A stretch of 33,462 bases of DNA, taken from NCBI GenBank assembly GCA_021890795.1, contig JAKKUO010000022.1:1-33462 (forward strand), read 5' to 3'. The translations under genes and the position numbers were made by a program. Source of the stretch: Bacillota bacterium. GTDB lineage: Bacteria; Bacillota; Sulfobacillia; Symbiobacteriales; ZC4RG38. This document shows, one piece after another, positions 7,128-16,162 of this stretch. The first letter of the stretch is position 1. The number at the start of each line of letters is the position of its first letter. The notes beneath the pieces were generated by a model, which had not been told where the DNA came from, searched no databases, and was given only the letters and a program-made list of their open reading frames with translations.

Positions 7128-8383
7128 GCCGGGGAGAGCAGCCGCAGGTCGTCTACGCCGACCTCCACATCCACCTCGGCGGGATCAAGATGGCCGCAGC
7201 CCGGGACCTGACGGTGGAGAACATCCTGGCGGAGAGCGCTGGCCGCAAGGGCCTGGGGATGGTGGGAATCATCGACGCCGCAGCACCCCCGGCCTTGGCC
7301 CGGCTCCGGGAACTGGCCCGGGCCGGGGAACTGGAGGAACTCCCCGGTGGGGGCCTCCGGTACCGGGACCGGCTCACCCTGATCCCGGGCTCGGAAGTGG
7401 AGGTCTGGCATCCGGGGCCGGGGAGCACCGGCCCCTTCCACCTCCTGGTCTACCTCCCCGGCCTTCGGGAGCTGGAGGAGTTCGCCCGGTGGCAGGCGAC
7501 CCAGGTGAAGAACCCCTGCCTCTCCACCCAGCGGCACCGGGCCAGCGCCGCGGAGGTGGTGGCGGTGGCGGCGGAGCTCGGCGGATTTGTGATCCCGGCC
7601 CACGCCTTTACCCCGTACAAGGGCATCCTGGCCGCGGCAGGAAGCGTGGCCGCGGCCATCCCGCCGGAGCTGTGGGCCCATGTCCCCGCGGTGGAACTCG
7701 GCCTCTCCGCGGACACCGAGATGGCCGACCGGCTGCCGGAGCTCCAGGCCTTTGCCTACGTGGCCAACTCCGATGCCCACTCCTTGCCCCGGATCGCCCG
7801 GGAGTACAACGCCCTGGCGGTGGCGGCTCCCACCTTCCGGGAACTGCACCTCGCCCTCCGGGAGGCGGAGGGCCGGGCGATCCTGGCCCACTACGGCCTG
7901 GACCCGCGCCTGGGCAAGTACCACCGGAGCTACTGCCTTACCTGCGATCGGCCCCTGGAGGGCCCGCCACCTCAGGATGCCTGCCCCCGGGGCCCGGGCC
8001 ACCGGCTGGTTCTTGGCGTGCTGGACCGGATCCACCTCCTGGCCGCGGCCGGAGGCGAGCCGCTGGGGACGCCGGCGACCCACCAGGAGTCGCCGGTGAC
8101 GCCGCCGCCGGCGCCCCACCAGGCGCCGGGGGCCCGGCGCCGGCGGCCGCCCTACGTCCACCAGATTCCCCTCGCCTTCGTCCCGGGGGTGGGCCGCCGC
8201 ACCCTGGACCGGCTGCTGGAAGCCTTCGGCTCGGAGATGGCGGTGCTCCACCGGGCGACCCGGGAGGAGCTGGCAGAGGTGGTGGGCCCGGTTCTGGCGG
8301 AGCGGATCGATGCCGCCCGCCGGGGCGCGGTGGCCATCGCCTCCGGCGCCGGCGGCATCTATGGCCGGCTGGTCCTGGATTGA
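7124..8383 (+). CDS. Endonuclease Q family protein (PHP domain, YqxK-like)
   Basis: 419 residues from GTG 7124, which overlaps the nudF stop; a GTG at 7109 is possible but less likely. The N-terminal part is a PHP metal-dependent hydrolase: YADLHIHLGG at 11-20, then IPAHAFTPYKG and NSDAHS, each supplying metal-binding His/Asp. A zinc-binding segment follows (CLTC ... ACPRGPGH). After a Pro-rich insert rich in ACC/CCG codons comes a helix-hairpin-helix-like DNA-binding end (AFVPGVGRRTLDRLLEAFGS). This is the domain order of EndoQ, which nicks DNA 5' of deaminated bases or abasic sites. A role in base-damage repair is inferred from the family; it may protect DNA in spores or in hot habitats. 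Confidence 0.82.
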   Translation: MSRGEQPQVVYADLHIHLGGIKMAAARDLTVENILAESAGRKGLGMVGIIDAAAPPALARLRELARAGELEELPGGGLRYRDRLTLIPGSEVEVWHPGPGSTGPFHLLVYLPGLRELEEFARWQATQVKNPCLSTQRHRASAAEVVAVAAELGGFVIPAHAFTPYKGILAAAGSVAAAIPPELWAHVPAVELGLSADTEMADRLPELQAFAYVANSDAHSLPRIAREYNALAVAAPTFRELHLALREAEGRAILAHYGLDPRLGKYHRSYCLTCDRPLEGPPPQDACPRGPGHRLVLGVLDRIHLLAAAGGEPLGTPATHQESPVTPPPAPHQAPGARRRRPPYVHQIPLAFVPGVGRRTLDRLLEAFGSEMAVLHRATREELAEVVGPVLAERIDAARRGAVAIASGAGGIYGRLVLD

Positions 8384-8454
8384 GCCTGGGCCTGCCGAAC
8401 CCGGGGCCGGTTCCGGCGCAGCGCTGGACTGAACCCCCGCCGCCCTGCATACCC

Positions 8455-9132
8455 ATGCTCCAGGTTCGTCCACCGGGGGTGGCGGCGGTGGTCTTTCTGG
8501 AGCAGGTTCTGGGCCGGTCCCTCGCCCAGCGGGGCGGGCACCTGGCCCTGGGAATGTCCCTCTTGGTCCTCGGGGTGGTCCTCGGCGCCCTGGGTGTCGG
8601 GGCCCTGGGGGAGCGGGACCGGATGGAGCTGGTGGCCCTGGTCTCCGGCCACCTGGCAGCCCTGGGGCAGGGTGGGGCTTTGGGCCGGCTGGAGCCCGGG
8701 CCGGCCCTCGCCCTGGCGGTCCGGAACCTGCGGCTGGTGGCCTTCCTCTGGCTCCTGGGGCTTACCGTGGCCGGCAGCCTGGTGGGGCTTGGCCTGCTCT
8801 TTTTCCGGGGCTTTGTCGCCGGCTTTGCCGCCGGGTTCCTGAGCGCTCAGCTCGGGTGGCGGGGTGCGGTGCTGGCCGCCGCGGGGCTGTTGCCCCACAA
8901 CCTGGTGGCCATCCCCGCGCTGGCCCTGGCCGGGGCGGGAGCCCTGGACTTCGCGCTCGCTGTGGTCCAGGGCCGGGCCCGGCGGAGCCGCTCCCACTTC
9001 TACCGGGAGCTGGGGGATTACACCCGCTGGATGGCGGGAGCCGGGGCCCTGGCGGTGGTCGCCGCCCTGGTGGAGGGGTGGGTGACGCCGCTCCTCCTCG
9101 GGCTCGCCGCCCGGCTGGCCCTGGCTCCGTGA
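8455..9132 (+). CDS. spoIIM: Stage II sporulation protein M
   Basis: 225 residues from ATG 8455. No strong ribosome site precedes it, and GTG 8479 in the same frame is an alternative. The protein is almost entirely hydrophobic, with about five membrane segments. It contains the conserved FFRGFVAGFAAGFL stretch and LLPHNLVAIPALALAGAGAL (compare PHG-E/L type motifs of the SpoIIM/DUF95 family). SpoIIM joins SpoIID and SpoIIP in a complex in the engulfing mother-cell membrane that remodels septal peptidoglycan. Length and topology fit the family (about 215 residues). It follows the EndoQ gene by 71 bases on the same strand, in a neighbourhood of other sporulation genes. Confidence 0.85.
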   Translation: MLQVRPPGVAAVVFLEQVLGRSLAQRGGHLALGMSLLVLGVVLGALGVGALGERDRMELVALVSGHLAALGQGGALGRLEPGPALALAVRNLRLVAFLWLLGLTVAGSLVGLGLLFFRGFVAGFAAGFLSAQLGWRGAVLAAAGLLPHNLVAIPALALAGAGALDFALAVVQGRARRSRSHFYRELGDYTRWMAGAGALAVVAALVEGWVTPLLLGLAARLALAP

Positions 9133-9139
9133 CGGCCCC

Positions 9140-9168
9140 TTGTGTTGCCCAGGGGCGTCTGGGATAAT
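9140..9168 (+). promoter_or_regulatory. Promoter of alanine dehydrogenase
   Basis: TTGTGT (9140-9145) and GATAAT (9163-9168) are separated by 17 bases. Transcription would start near 9175 and leave a leader of about 140 bases that contains a 20-bp palindrome. Confidence 0.55.
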
Positions 9169-9244
9169 CGCAATGAAAAGAGAGTTTCCGGACGTCGCGT
9201 CCGTCACCGGTCCGCCTGGCTCCGCCCGGGCAGGAGCCGGGGCT

Positions 9245-9264
9245 CCGGCGCGGGCCCGCGCCGG
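9245..9264. promoter_or_regulatory. 20-bp perfect palindrome in the ald leader
   Basis: CCGGCGCGGGCCCGCGCCGG is a perfect palindrome between the ald promoter and its start codon. It could be an operator or a leader hairpin, but such palindromes arise more easily in GC-rich DNA. Confidence 0.35.
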
Positions 9265-9317
9265 TGGCGACGGAGCGCGCCATGCCGGTGCCGAACCAGG
9301 AGAGGGGCAGATCCATC

Positions 9318-10436
9318 GTGAAGGTCGGCGTGGTCAAGGAGATCAAGCCATACGAGCACCGGGTCGCCCTGACGCCGGCGGGGGTGAAGGCCCTGACGGG
9401 GGCCGGCCACACCGTCTATGTGGAGGCCGGGGCCGGCCTGGGGAGCGGATTCACCGATGACGAGTACCGGGCCACCGGGGCCCAGATCCTGCCCTCCGCA
9501 GCGGAGGTCTACGCCGCCGCGGAGATGATCCTGAAGGTCAAGGAGCCCCTGCAGCCGGAGTACCCCCTGCTCCGGGAAGGGCAGATCCTGTTCACCTACC
9601 TGCACCTGGCGGCTGAGCCGGAGCTCACCCGGGTGCTGATGGACCGGAAGGTGGTGGCCATCGCCTACGAGACGGTCCAGCTTCCGGACGGCAGTCTGCC
9701 CCTCCTCACCCCCATGAGCGAGGTGGCGGGCCGGATGGCGGTTCAGATCGGTGCCCGGTTCTTGGAAAAGCCCCAGGGGGGACGGGGGGTCCTCCTGGGG
9801 GGCGTGCCGGGTGTCGCCCCGGGTCGGGTGGTGATCATCGGCGGCGGCACCGTGGGGACCAACGCGGCCCGGATCGCGGTGGGCCTGGGGGCCCACGTCA
9901 CCATCCTGGACATCAACGCCGAGCGCCTCCGGTACCTGGGTGACATCTTCCAGGGCCGGGTGGAGACCCTGTACTCCAACGAGTACAACATCGCCGCGGC
10001 GGTTACCCAGGCGGACCTGGTGATCGGCGCGGTGCTGATCCCCGGTGCCCGGGCGCCCAAGCTGGTGACCGAGGAGATGGTCCGGGCGATGCAGCCCGGC
10101 TCCGTCATCGTCGACGTGGCCGTCGACCAGGGGGGCTCGGTGGCCACCATCGACCGGACGACCACCCACGCGGACCCGGTTTACGTCAAGTACGACGTGG
10201 TCCACTACGCGGTGCCCAACATGCCGGGGGCGGTCCCCCGGACCTCCACCCTGGCCCTCACCGGCGCTACCCTTCCGTATGCCCTGGAGATCGCCAACAA
10301 GGGCTGGCGCCGGGCGCTCCGGGAGAACCCCGCCCTGGCCAGGGGGGCCAACGTGGTGGAGGGGCACGTGGTGTACGAGGCGGTGGCCCGGGCCCACGGC
10401 CTGCCCTACGTCCCCCTGGAGGAGGTCCTTGGGTAG
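9318..10436 (+). CDS. ald: Alanine dehydrogenase
   Basis: 372 residues from GTG 9318, giving the standard [20 protein letters not shown] start. Upstream ATGs (9264, 9282) would add residues the family lacks. R15, K75 and H96 fall exactly at the pyruvate-binding and catalytic positions of known alanine dehydrogenases. The nucleotide-binding motif is [14 protein letters not shown], and [14 protein letters not shown] supplies the later catalytic Asp. The enzyme interconverts L-alanine and pyruvate with NAD and ammonia in the cytoplasm. In spore formers it supplies pyruvate during sporulation and helps alanine catabolism. It has its own promoter and a very strong terminator, so it is a single-gene unit set between spoIIM and xerD. 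Confidence 0.94.
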   Translation: MKVGVVKEIKPYEHRVALTPAGVKALTGAGHTVYVEAGAGLGSGFTDDEYRATGAQILPSAAEVYAAAEMILKVKEPLQPEYPLLREGQILFTYLHLAAEPELTRVLMDRKVVAIAYETVQLPDGSLPLLTPMSEVAGRMAVQIGARFLEKPQGGRGVLLGGVPGVAPGRVVIIGGGTVGTNAARIAVGLGAHVTILDINAERLRYLGDIFQGRVETLYSNEYNIAAAVTQADLVIGAVLIPGARAPKLVTEEMVRAMQPGSVIVDVAVDQGGSVATIDRTTTHADPVYVKYDVVHYAVPNMPGAVPRTSTLALTGATLPYALEIANKGWRRALRENPALARGANVVEGHVVYEAVARAHGLPYVPLEEVLG

Positions 10437-10515
10437 GGGGAAGGCCCGAAGGGTCCTTGGACCGGAGAGGGCCTTGGCGGTGGCGTCCAGGGCCCCATGG
10501 GAATGGCGAGGCGAA

Positions 10516-10557
10516 AGGCGAGGCGGCATCCCCTGCGGATGCCGCCTCGCCTGTTTT
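10516..10557 (+). terminator. Strong rho-independent terminator after ald
   Basis: A perfect 16-bp stem (10516-10531 with 10537-10552) has a 5-base loop CCTGC and is followed by GTTTT. It lies between ald and the convergent MFS remnant. Confidence 0.9.
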
Positions 10558-10574
10558 CCTGCTGACCCCCGGGT

Positions 10575-11561
10575 TTATTCTCCGGCGGCTTCCTGGGCGC
10601 CGCCCACCTCTTCCCAGATGGAGGTCCGGGCGGTCTCCCGGAGGTAGATCGAGCCGATGACAAAGGTGAGCGCCGCCACCCCGATGGGGTAATAGAGGCC
10701 GGCGTAGGCGTGGCCGGTTTCCGCGGCGATCCAGGTGGCCACGAAGGGCACCAACCCATCGAAGACCCCGTTGCCGATGTGGTACGGCAGGGAGAGGGAG
10801 GTGTACCGGATCCGGGCCGGGAAGAACTCTACCAGGAAGGCGGCGACGGGGCCGTAGACCATGGTGACGTAGAGGACCTGGATGAAGACCAGGAGGGTGA
10901 GCATCACCGGGTTCTCCCGGTTGGCGGACATGAGGGAGTAGAGGGGGATGTAGGTCACCGCGCCCAGGAGGTTGCCGGCCATCATGATCCACTTGCGGCC
11001 GATTCGGTCGGAAAGGGCGCCAAAGACCACGAAGAACGGAGTGGCCAGGGCCAGGGCCGCGGCCATGACGATGGTGACGGTGAGGAAGGGGACCTCCAGG
11101 GTGTTGAGGAGAAAGCTCTGAGCGTAGAACTGGCCGGTGTACCAGACCACCCCCTGGCCGGCGGTGGCCCCGAAGAGCGCAAGCAGCATCAGCCGCAGGT
11201 TGCGCGGGTCCCCCAGGCTTTCCCGGATCGGGGCCTGGGAGGCCTTCCCCTTCTCCTTGAGCCGGGTGAAGAGGGGCGACTCCCGGAGGCTCATCCGGAT
11301 CCAGAGGGAGACGCCAACCAGGACGATGGAGAGGAGGAACGGGATCCGCCAGCCCCAGGCCCGGAAGGCCTCTTCACCGACGGCAAGGCGCACCGCCAGG
11401 ATGACCAGGAGAGAGAGGAAAAAGCCGCCGGTGGCGGTGATCTGGATGAAGCTGGTGTAGAACCCCCGGCGGTTGTCCGGCACGTGCTCGGCCACGTAGA
11501 TCGCCGCACCCCCGTACTCGCCCCCCAGGGCGAGCCCCTGCAGGAGCCGCCCGGGGTTCAT
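10575..11561 (-). pseudogene. MFS transporter of the metabolite:H+ symporter (ProP/ShiA-like) family, N-terminus missing
   Basis: 328 residues remain, starting MNPGRLLQGLALGGEYGG. In full proteins of this family the RLLQGLALGGE(Y/W)GGA motif lies about 120 residues in, at membrane segment 4, so the first three segments and the signature loop are gone. The rest is intact: the SLRESPLF loop, the central cytoplasmic loop, FGALSDRIGRKW after segment 7-8, and PVAAFLVEFFPARIRYTSLSLPYHIGNGVFDG. The break lies just left of the xerD upstream region (about 11561). The ATG at 11561 has no ribosome site. GC content is like the host. Proteins of this family take up osmolytes, dicarboxylates or shikimate; this one's substrate cannot be told. 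It is probably a decayed gene, although a shortened product cannot be excluded. Confidence 0.75.
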
Positions 11562-11696
11562 ACGCCAAAGTCGGTCGTCATAAGGTAAAGGGAAACCGTC
11601 GGGAAGCCCGCCGCCCCTGAAAAGGGCATCCGGCCGGGGGGAGCAGTGGCGCCGCCCCTTGTGTGCATACTCCGCCCCGGCACGGGCACAGAATAG

Positions 11697-11712
11697 GTTC
11701 CAGAACTGGAAC
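11697..11712. promoter_or_regulatory. Inverted repeat just upstream of xerD
   Basis: GTTCCAG-AA-CTGGAAC is a perfect 7-2-7 palindrome ending 14 bases before the xerD ATG. Its moderate GC makes a chance origin less likely than for the many GC-only palindromes here. It could be a repressor site or a leader hairpin next to the ribosome site. Confidence 0.4.
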
Positions 11713-11726
11713 GAAGGGGATGCCCG

Positions 11727-12617
11727 ATGAAAAAACTGATCAATGAGTTCATTAATTACTTAAGTGTCGAACGCGGGCTGGCGATGAACACCCTGGAATC
11801 CTACGGCCGGGATCTGCGCCAGTACCAGCAGTACCTGGAGCAGGACGCAGCGACCCTGGACAGCGCGTCGACCCAGACCATCGTCAACTACCTGCTCTAT
11901 CTCCAGCGGCAGGGGAAGGCCACCGCCACCATCGCCCGCCGGCTCGCGGCCCTGAAGGCCTTCTATCAGTTCCTGGTCCGGGAGAAGTACGTGGAGGCCG
12001 ATCCCACGGTCAACCTGGAGTCCCCCAAACTGGAGAAACGGCTGCCAAAAGTGCTTACCGTCCGGGAGGTCGAGCTGTTGCTCCAGCAGCCGGACCCCTC
12101 CCAGCCAGCAGGGCTCCGGGACCGGGCGATGCTGGAACTGCTTTACGCCACGGGAATCCGGGTCTCGGAGCTCGTCGCCCTCAACGTCGAGGCCGTGAAC
12201 CTGGAGATGGGCTACATACGGTGCCGGGGGCGGGGAGCCAAGGAACGGGTGGTGCCCATGGGCTCCCTGGCGATCCGCAGCTGCCGGGAGTACCTCGAGC
12301 GTGGCCGGCCCCGGCTGGTGAAGGATCCGGGGGAGCAGGCCCTTTTCGTCAACCACCACGGCCGGCGCCTCACCCGGCAGGGATTCTGGAAGATCGTCAA
12401 GAAGTACGCAGAAGACGCCCGGATCGACAAGGAGATTACCCCCCACACCCTGCGGCACTCCTTCGCCACCCACCTCCTGGAGAACGGCGCCGATCTCCGG
12501 TCGGTGCAGGAGATGCTCGGCCACGCGGACATCTCCACCACCCACGTCTACGAAGAGGTCGTGAAGATGAAGGGGCGGCTGAAGGAGATCTACTCCCGCA
12601 CCCACCCCCGGGCATAG
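11727..12617 (+). CDS. xerD: Site-specific tyrosine recombinase XerD
   Basis: 296 residues, the usual length, from ATG 11727 with AAGGGG upstream. The N-terminal SAM-like domain (about 1-105) is followed by the catalytic domain, with all tyrosine recombinase residues: R145 (ATGIRVSELV), K172 (GRGAKER), H240 and R243 (HTLRHSFATHLL), H266 (LGHADISTTHVY) and nucleophile Y275. With XerC it resolves chromosome dimers at dif. It lies upstream of deoB and dacF, as in Bacillus, where xerD heads the same group of genes. Specialised integrases have other lengths and contexts, so XerD is the likely identity; a XerC-type paralogue is a small possibility. Confidence 0.92.
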   Translation: MKKLINEFINYLSVERGLAMNTLESYGRDLRQYQQYLEQDAATLDSASTQTIVNYLLYLQRQGKATATIARRLAALKAFYQFLVREKYVEADPTVNLESPKLEKRLPKVLTVREVELLLQQPDPSQPAGLRDRAMLELLYATGIRVSELVALNVEAVNLEMGYIRCRGRGAKERVVPMGSLAIRSCREYLERGRPRLVKDPGEQALFVNHHGRRLTRQGFWKIVKKYAEDARIDKEITPHTLRHSFATHLLENGADLRSVQEMLGHADISTTHVYEEVVKMKGRLKEIYSRTHPRA

Positions 12618-12677
12618 GGGAGCGGCGCCCCGGCCGGGAAACCGAAGGAGAAGCCGCACCGGCGCCGACGACAGCGC

Positions 12678-12708
12678 AGCCGGCCCATGGGGGCCGGCTC
12701 TTGGTCTC
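12678..12708 (+). terminator. Possible terminator after xerD
   Basis: AGCCGGCCC (12678-12686) pairs with GGGCCGGCT (12691-12699) around the loop ATGG. The tail CTTGGTCTCT is only moderately T-rich. Confidence 0.45.
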
Positions 12709-12848
12709 TCCGCCCCTGGTTCCCCCCCGCCTCTGGCCTCTCCGCTCGTGGTCGCGGCGCCGAGGCTGCCGGCCTCCTTGTCGATACCGGCTCAGGCGTA
12801 TCCCGTCGATTCAGTCGAATCCTGTCAAGGCAGAGGAGGACGCCCAGG

Positions 12849-14036
12849 ATGGCAGCAGCGGTCGAACGGGTCACCCTGATCGTCCTGGACAGCGTCGGGA
12901 TCGGTGCGATGCCCGACGCCGCCGAATACGGCGACGAGGGCGCCAACACCGTGGGCAACCTCGCCCGGGCCATGGGCGGGCTCGACCTGCCGAACCTCGG
13001 CCGGCTGGGGCTGGGGAACCTCCTGGAGGTCCAGGGAGTGCCTCCTGTGGACCGCCCCGAGGGGGCCTACGGCCGGATGGCCATCGCCAGCGTGGGCAAG
13101 GACACCATGACCGGCCACTGGGAGATGGTGGGGATCCGGATCGACGAGCCCTTCCGCACCTACCCCAACGGCTTTCCCGAGGACCTGATCCAGCGGTTCA
13201 TCGAAGCCGCGGGGATCGGCGGGGTGCTGGGAAACAAGGTGGCCTCGGGCACCGAGATCATCAAGGAGCTGGGCGCCGAGCACATGCGCACCGGCTGGCC
13301 CATCGTCTACACCTCCGCGGACAGCGTCTTCCAGATCGCGGCCCACGAGGAGATCATCCCGCTGCCGGAGCTGTACCGCATCTGCGAGGTGGCTCGGAGC
13401 CTCCTCCAGGGCGAACACCGGGTCGGCCGGGTGATCGCCCGCCCGTTTGTGGGGGATCCGGAGCGGGGCTTTACCCGCACGGCGAACCGGCATGATTACG
13501 CCCTGGAGCCCCCGCCCATGCTCCTGGACTTCGTCAAGGAGGCGGGGCTGGAGGTGGCCGCGGTGGGGAAGATCCGGGACATCTTCAGCGGCCACGGCAT
13601 CACCCGGGCGATTCCCACCAAGAACAACACCCACGGCCTGGACGTGGTGGAAGAGCTGATGGCGGAGCGGTGGCAGGGGCTCATCTTCGCCAACCTGGTC
13701 GACTTCGACATGCTCTACGGCCACCGCCGGGACCCGGCGGGCTACGCCCGGGCGCTCAAGGAGGTGGACGACCGGCTGCCCCGGCTGCGGTCGCTCCTGG
13801 GAGAACGGGACGTGCTGATCCTCACCGCGGACCACGGCAACGACCCGACCTTCCGGGGCACCGACCACACCCGGGAGTACGTTCCGGTCCTGATCACCGG
13901 CCGGCCGATCCGGTCCGGCGCCTACTTTGGCACCCGGCCGACCCTCGCGGACCTGGGGGCGACGGTGGCCGAACTCCTCGGGGTGCCCTGGCGGGGCCAG
14001 CAGGGCCAGAGCTTCGCCAGCGCCATTCTGGCCTGA
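12849..14036 (+). CDS. deoB: Phosphopentomutase
   Basis: 395 residues from ATG 12849, with AGAGGAGG upstream; the frame is open further back but non-homologous. The protein interconverts (deoxy)ribose 1-phosphate and 5-phosphate, linking nucleoside salvage to the pentose pathway. Alkaline phosphatase superfamily metal motifs are complete: [15 protein letters not shown] (first Asp), [10 protein letters not shown] with the phosphorylated Thr, [11 protein letters not shown], and TADHGNDPT followed by TDHTREYVP. In many Bacilli a purine nucleoside phosphorylase gene lies between deoB and dacF. Here it is missing and only a short repetitive spacer separates them. A GATTC-AGTC-GAATC inverted repeat (12808-12821) upstream may be regulatory. 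Confidence 0.94.
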   Translation: MAAAVERVTLIVLDSVGIGAMPDAAEYGDEGANTVGNLARAMGGLDLPNLGRLGLGNLLEVQGVPPVDRPEGAYGRMAIASVGKDTMTGHWEMVGIRIDEPFRTYPNGFPEDLIQRFIEAAGIGGVLGNKVASGTEIIKELGAEHMRTGWPIVYTSADSVFQIAAHEEIIPLPELYRICEVARSLLQGEHRVGRVIARPFVGDPERGFTRTANRHDYALEPPPMLLDFVKEAGLEVAAVGKIRDIFSGHGITRAIPTKNNTHGLDVVEELMAERWQGLIFANLVDFDMLYGHRRDPAGYARALKEVDDRLPRLRSLLGERDVLILTADHGNDPTFRGTDHTREYVPVLITGRPIRSGAYFGTRPTLADLGATVAELLGVPWRGQQGQSFASAILA

Positions 14037-14038
14037 GA

Positions 14039-14096
14039 GGGTGGCCCCGGCACGACAGGGTGGCTCCCGCCCGACGGGGTGGCCCCGGCACGGGGC
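14039..14096. repeat. Three imperfect 19-bp tandem repeats between deoB and dacF
   Basis: GGGTGGCCCCGGCACGAC-type units recur three times, the middle one with GGCTCCCGCCC. No ORF or protein motif is associated. Confidence 0.55.
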
Positions 14097-14205
14097 GATC
14101 CCGGCCGCCCCGCCCCTGGCGGCGCGAATTCCCTGGCGGTGCCAATCCCTGCCGGGATGGCTGCCGCTCCACCCTGGGGAGAATAGCCCCAGGAGGTTGA
14201 GGGCC

Positions 14206-15573
14206 ATGACCCACGTGCGCGTAGGGGCCAGGCGCTGGGCGGGCCGGGCGGGCTGGCGGAAGGGGCTGCTGTTGGTTCTCACCCTGCTGGTGACCGCCCT
14301 GGCGGCGCCGTCGGCGGCGGCTCCGGCAGGGACGGCCCCCGGGGCGCCGGAGCCCGGGGGGACCCCGTCGGGGCCGGGACAGCCCGGGGAAGCACCGGGG
14401 AGGCCGGCCGCGGCGCCGGGCCAGCCCGGGGAAGCCCAGGGGAGGCCTGCCCGGGGACCGCAGGATGCCCCAGGGGAGACCGCCGGCCCCGCCCTGGCCA
14501 TCGGGAGCCCTTCGGCGGTACTGATGGAGGCCCGGAGCGGCCGGATCCTATTGGCCAAGAACCCCCACGAGCGCCGCAACCCGGCCAGCGTCACCAAGAT
14601 CATGACCCTGCTGGTGGCCTACGACGCCCTGGCCGCGGGCAAGGCCACCTGGGACGAGGCGGTGACCACCAGCGAGCTGGCCAAATCCCAGGGGGGAACC
14701 CAGGTCTTCCTCGAGGTAGGGGAGGTAAACCCTCTCGGGGCGCTGCTCAAGGCGATCTCCGTCGGCAGCGCCAACGACGCCGCGGTGGCGGTGGCGGAGC
14801 ACCTCGGGGGCTCCCACGAAGGGTTCGTGGCGATGATGAACGACCGGGCCCGGGGGCTGGGGCTGCAGAACACCCAGTTCCAAAATGCGACGGGGTTCGA
14901 CGCACCTGGTCATTACTCGACGGCACACGACATCGCCGTCATCGCCCGGGAGCTGATCCTCCGGTACCCCCAGGCTCTCCGCCATTCCAAGGTCTTCTAC
15001 GAGCTGTTTCAGCACCCGGACGGCCGGGAGACGGAGATGCTCAACCGGAACCGGCTCGTCCACTTCTACGACTGGGTGGACGGGCTGAAGACGGGCCACA
15101 CCCAGGCGTCGGGGTACAGCATCGCGGCCACCGGGGAGCGGGGCGGAACCCGGATGATCGCGGTCGTCCTGGGGGCCCCGGACGCCGCCACCCGGCAGGC
15201 CGACGCCCTGCGGCTACTGGAGTATGGCCTTGCCCGGTTCACCACCGTCACCCACGCGCCGGCGGGCAAGCCCCTGGCAGCGGTGCCGGTGCTCCGGGGG
15301 ATGCGCCGGCAGGTGGCCGCGGTGCCCCGGGTGCCCGTGGCGGTGACCGTGCCCCGGGAAGACCGGGAGAAGGTAGAGTGGCGGGTCCAGGTCGCCCCCC
15401 GGCTGCAGGCGCCGGTCACCCAGGGGCAGGTGGTCGGCCGGGTGAGCGCGGTGGTGGGGGGCCGGGAGGAGGCGGCCTACGAGCTGGTGGCGGCGGAGAA
15501 CATCCCCCGGCTCACCCTGTGGGGCGCCCTGCGCCAGGCCTTCGGGCGGGTCCTGGGTTCGGAGTCAGACTAG
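14206..15573 (+). CDS. dacF: D-alanyl-D-alanine carboxypeptidase, sporulation-type (DacF-like)
   Basis: 455 residues from ATG 14206, with AGGAGGT upstream. A signal peptide (basic start, hydrophobic core 20-34, AAPSAAA) is followed by a Pro/Gly-rich linker (about 40-95) with two 14-residue repeats (PGQPGEA(P/Q)GRPA). The S11 peptidase domain then has S128-V-T-K131 (SxxK), S188-A-N190 (SxN) and K295-T-G (KTG). A C-terminal beta domain (PBP5 C-type) ends near residue 440. The enzyme trims the terminal D-Ala of peptidoglycan stem peptides. Position directly upstream of spoIIAA, as in Bacillus, indicates DacF, which acts in the forespore. It is longer than typical DacF (about 390) because of the linker. 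Confidence 0.9.
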   Translation: MTHVRVGARRWAGRAGWRKGLLLVLTLLVTALAAPSAAAPAGTAPGAPEPGGTPSGPGQPGEAPGRPAAAPGQPGEAQGRPARGPQDAPGETAGPALAIGSPSAVLMEARSGRILLAKNPHERRNPASVTKIMTLLVAYDALAAGKATWDEAVTTSELAKSQGGTQVFLEVGEVNPLGALLKAISVGSANDAAVAVAEHLGGSHEGFVAMMNDRARGLGLQNTQFQNATGFDAPGHYSTAHDIAVIARELILRYPQALRHSKVFYELFQHPDGRETEMLNRNRLVHFYDWVDGLKTGHTQASGYSIAATGERGGTRMIAVVLGAPDAATRQADALRLLEYGLARFTTVTHAPAGKPLAAVPVLRGMRRQVAAVPRVPVAVTVPREDREKVEWRVQVAPRLQAPVTQGQVVGRVSAVVGGREEAAYELVAAENIPRLTLWGALRQAFGRVLGSESD

Positions 15574-15682
15574 GCGGGCTCAGGCTCGGCGGGGATCCCG
15601 GGCGCACCCCGGCGCGGGGCGCCAGGCCCCCGGGGGCAGGCCGCGGACAACGGGATCTGACATCGGGATGCGAATATCGCGC

Positions 15683-15710
15683 AAGGCCCCGGGCCTCCCG
15701 GGGCCTTTGG
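15683..15710 (+). terminator. Hairpin between dacF and spoIIAA
   Basis: AAGGCCCCGGG (15683-15693) pairs with CCCGGGGCCTT (15697-15707) around a 3-base loop. Only TTT follows, so termination would be partial. It may set dacF apart from the spoIIA operon. Confidence 0.4.
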
Positions 15711-15814
15711 CGCGGGCGCGAGGGATCTTGTCGCACGAATCCTCCGGTTCGACACAGGAGATCCAGGGTCTGCCGGCGAAACCACTTTCCGTATCCAAGG
15801 GGGTGGGATGGGCG

Positions 15815-16147
15815 GTGGAACTGGAGACCCGGGTGCAGGGCGATACCCTTTACGTCCGGGTCCGGGGGGACCTGGACCTGATGACCGCCGGAACCTTCCG
15901 GGAGGAGGTGGAGGCGGAACTGGAGCGGACCGGCGTGAGCCGGCTGGTGCTGAACCTGGCGGGGCTCAAGTTCATCGACTCCTCCGGGCTGGGGGCGATC
16001 CTCGGGCGGTTCCGGCGACTCCAGCACCGGGGCGGCCGGTTGGTGCTGGAGGACCCGCCGCCGGCTATCCGGCCCGTTCTGGAGATGGCAGGGTTCTACC
16101 GGCTGATGGAGGTCCGGGAATCCGGCCCCGGCCGCACGGCCGGGTAG
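15815..16147 (+). CDS. spoIIAA: Anti-sigma F factor antagonist
   Basis: 110 residues from GTG 15815 (VELETRVQGDTLYVRVRGDL); GTG 15803 would add four residues. The STAS domain is complete, with the phosphorylation motif D55-S-S-G-L-G60 and the flanking LNLAGLKFI strand. Dephosphorylated SpoIIAA binds SpoIIAB and frees sigma F in the forespore; SpoIIAB inactivates it by phosphorylating the serine. The gene is the first of three closely packed genes (15 bases to spoIIAB, 12 more to sigF), the classical spoIIA operon. The promoter could not be identified with confidence; a Spo0A/sigma-H type would be expected from Bacillus. Confidence 0.92.
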   Translation: MELETRVQGDTLYVRVRGDLDLMTAGTFREEVEAELERTGVSRLVLNLAGLKFIDSSGLGAILGRFRRLQHRGGRLVLEDPPPAIRPVLEMAGFYRLMEVRESGPGRTAG

Positions 16148-16162
16148 GGAGGTGGGGTTGCG

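Noticed and set aside
15660-15814. Sigma-H promoter of spoIIAA
   Set aside because: AGGGAT at 15721 and GAAT at 15737 resemble its elements, but the spacing is several bases too short.
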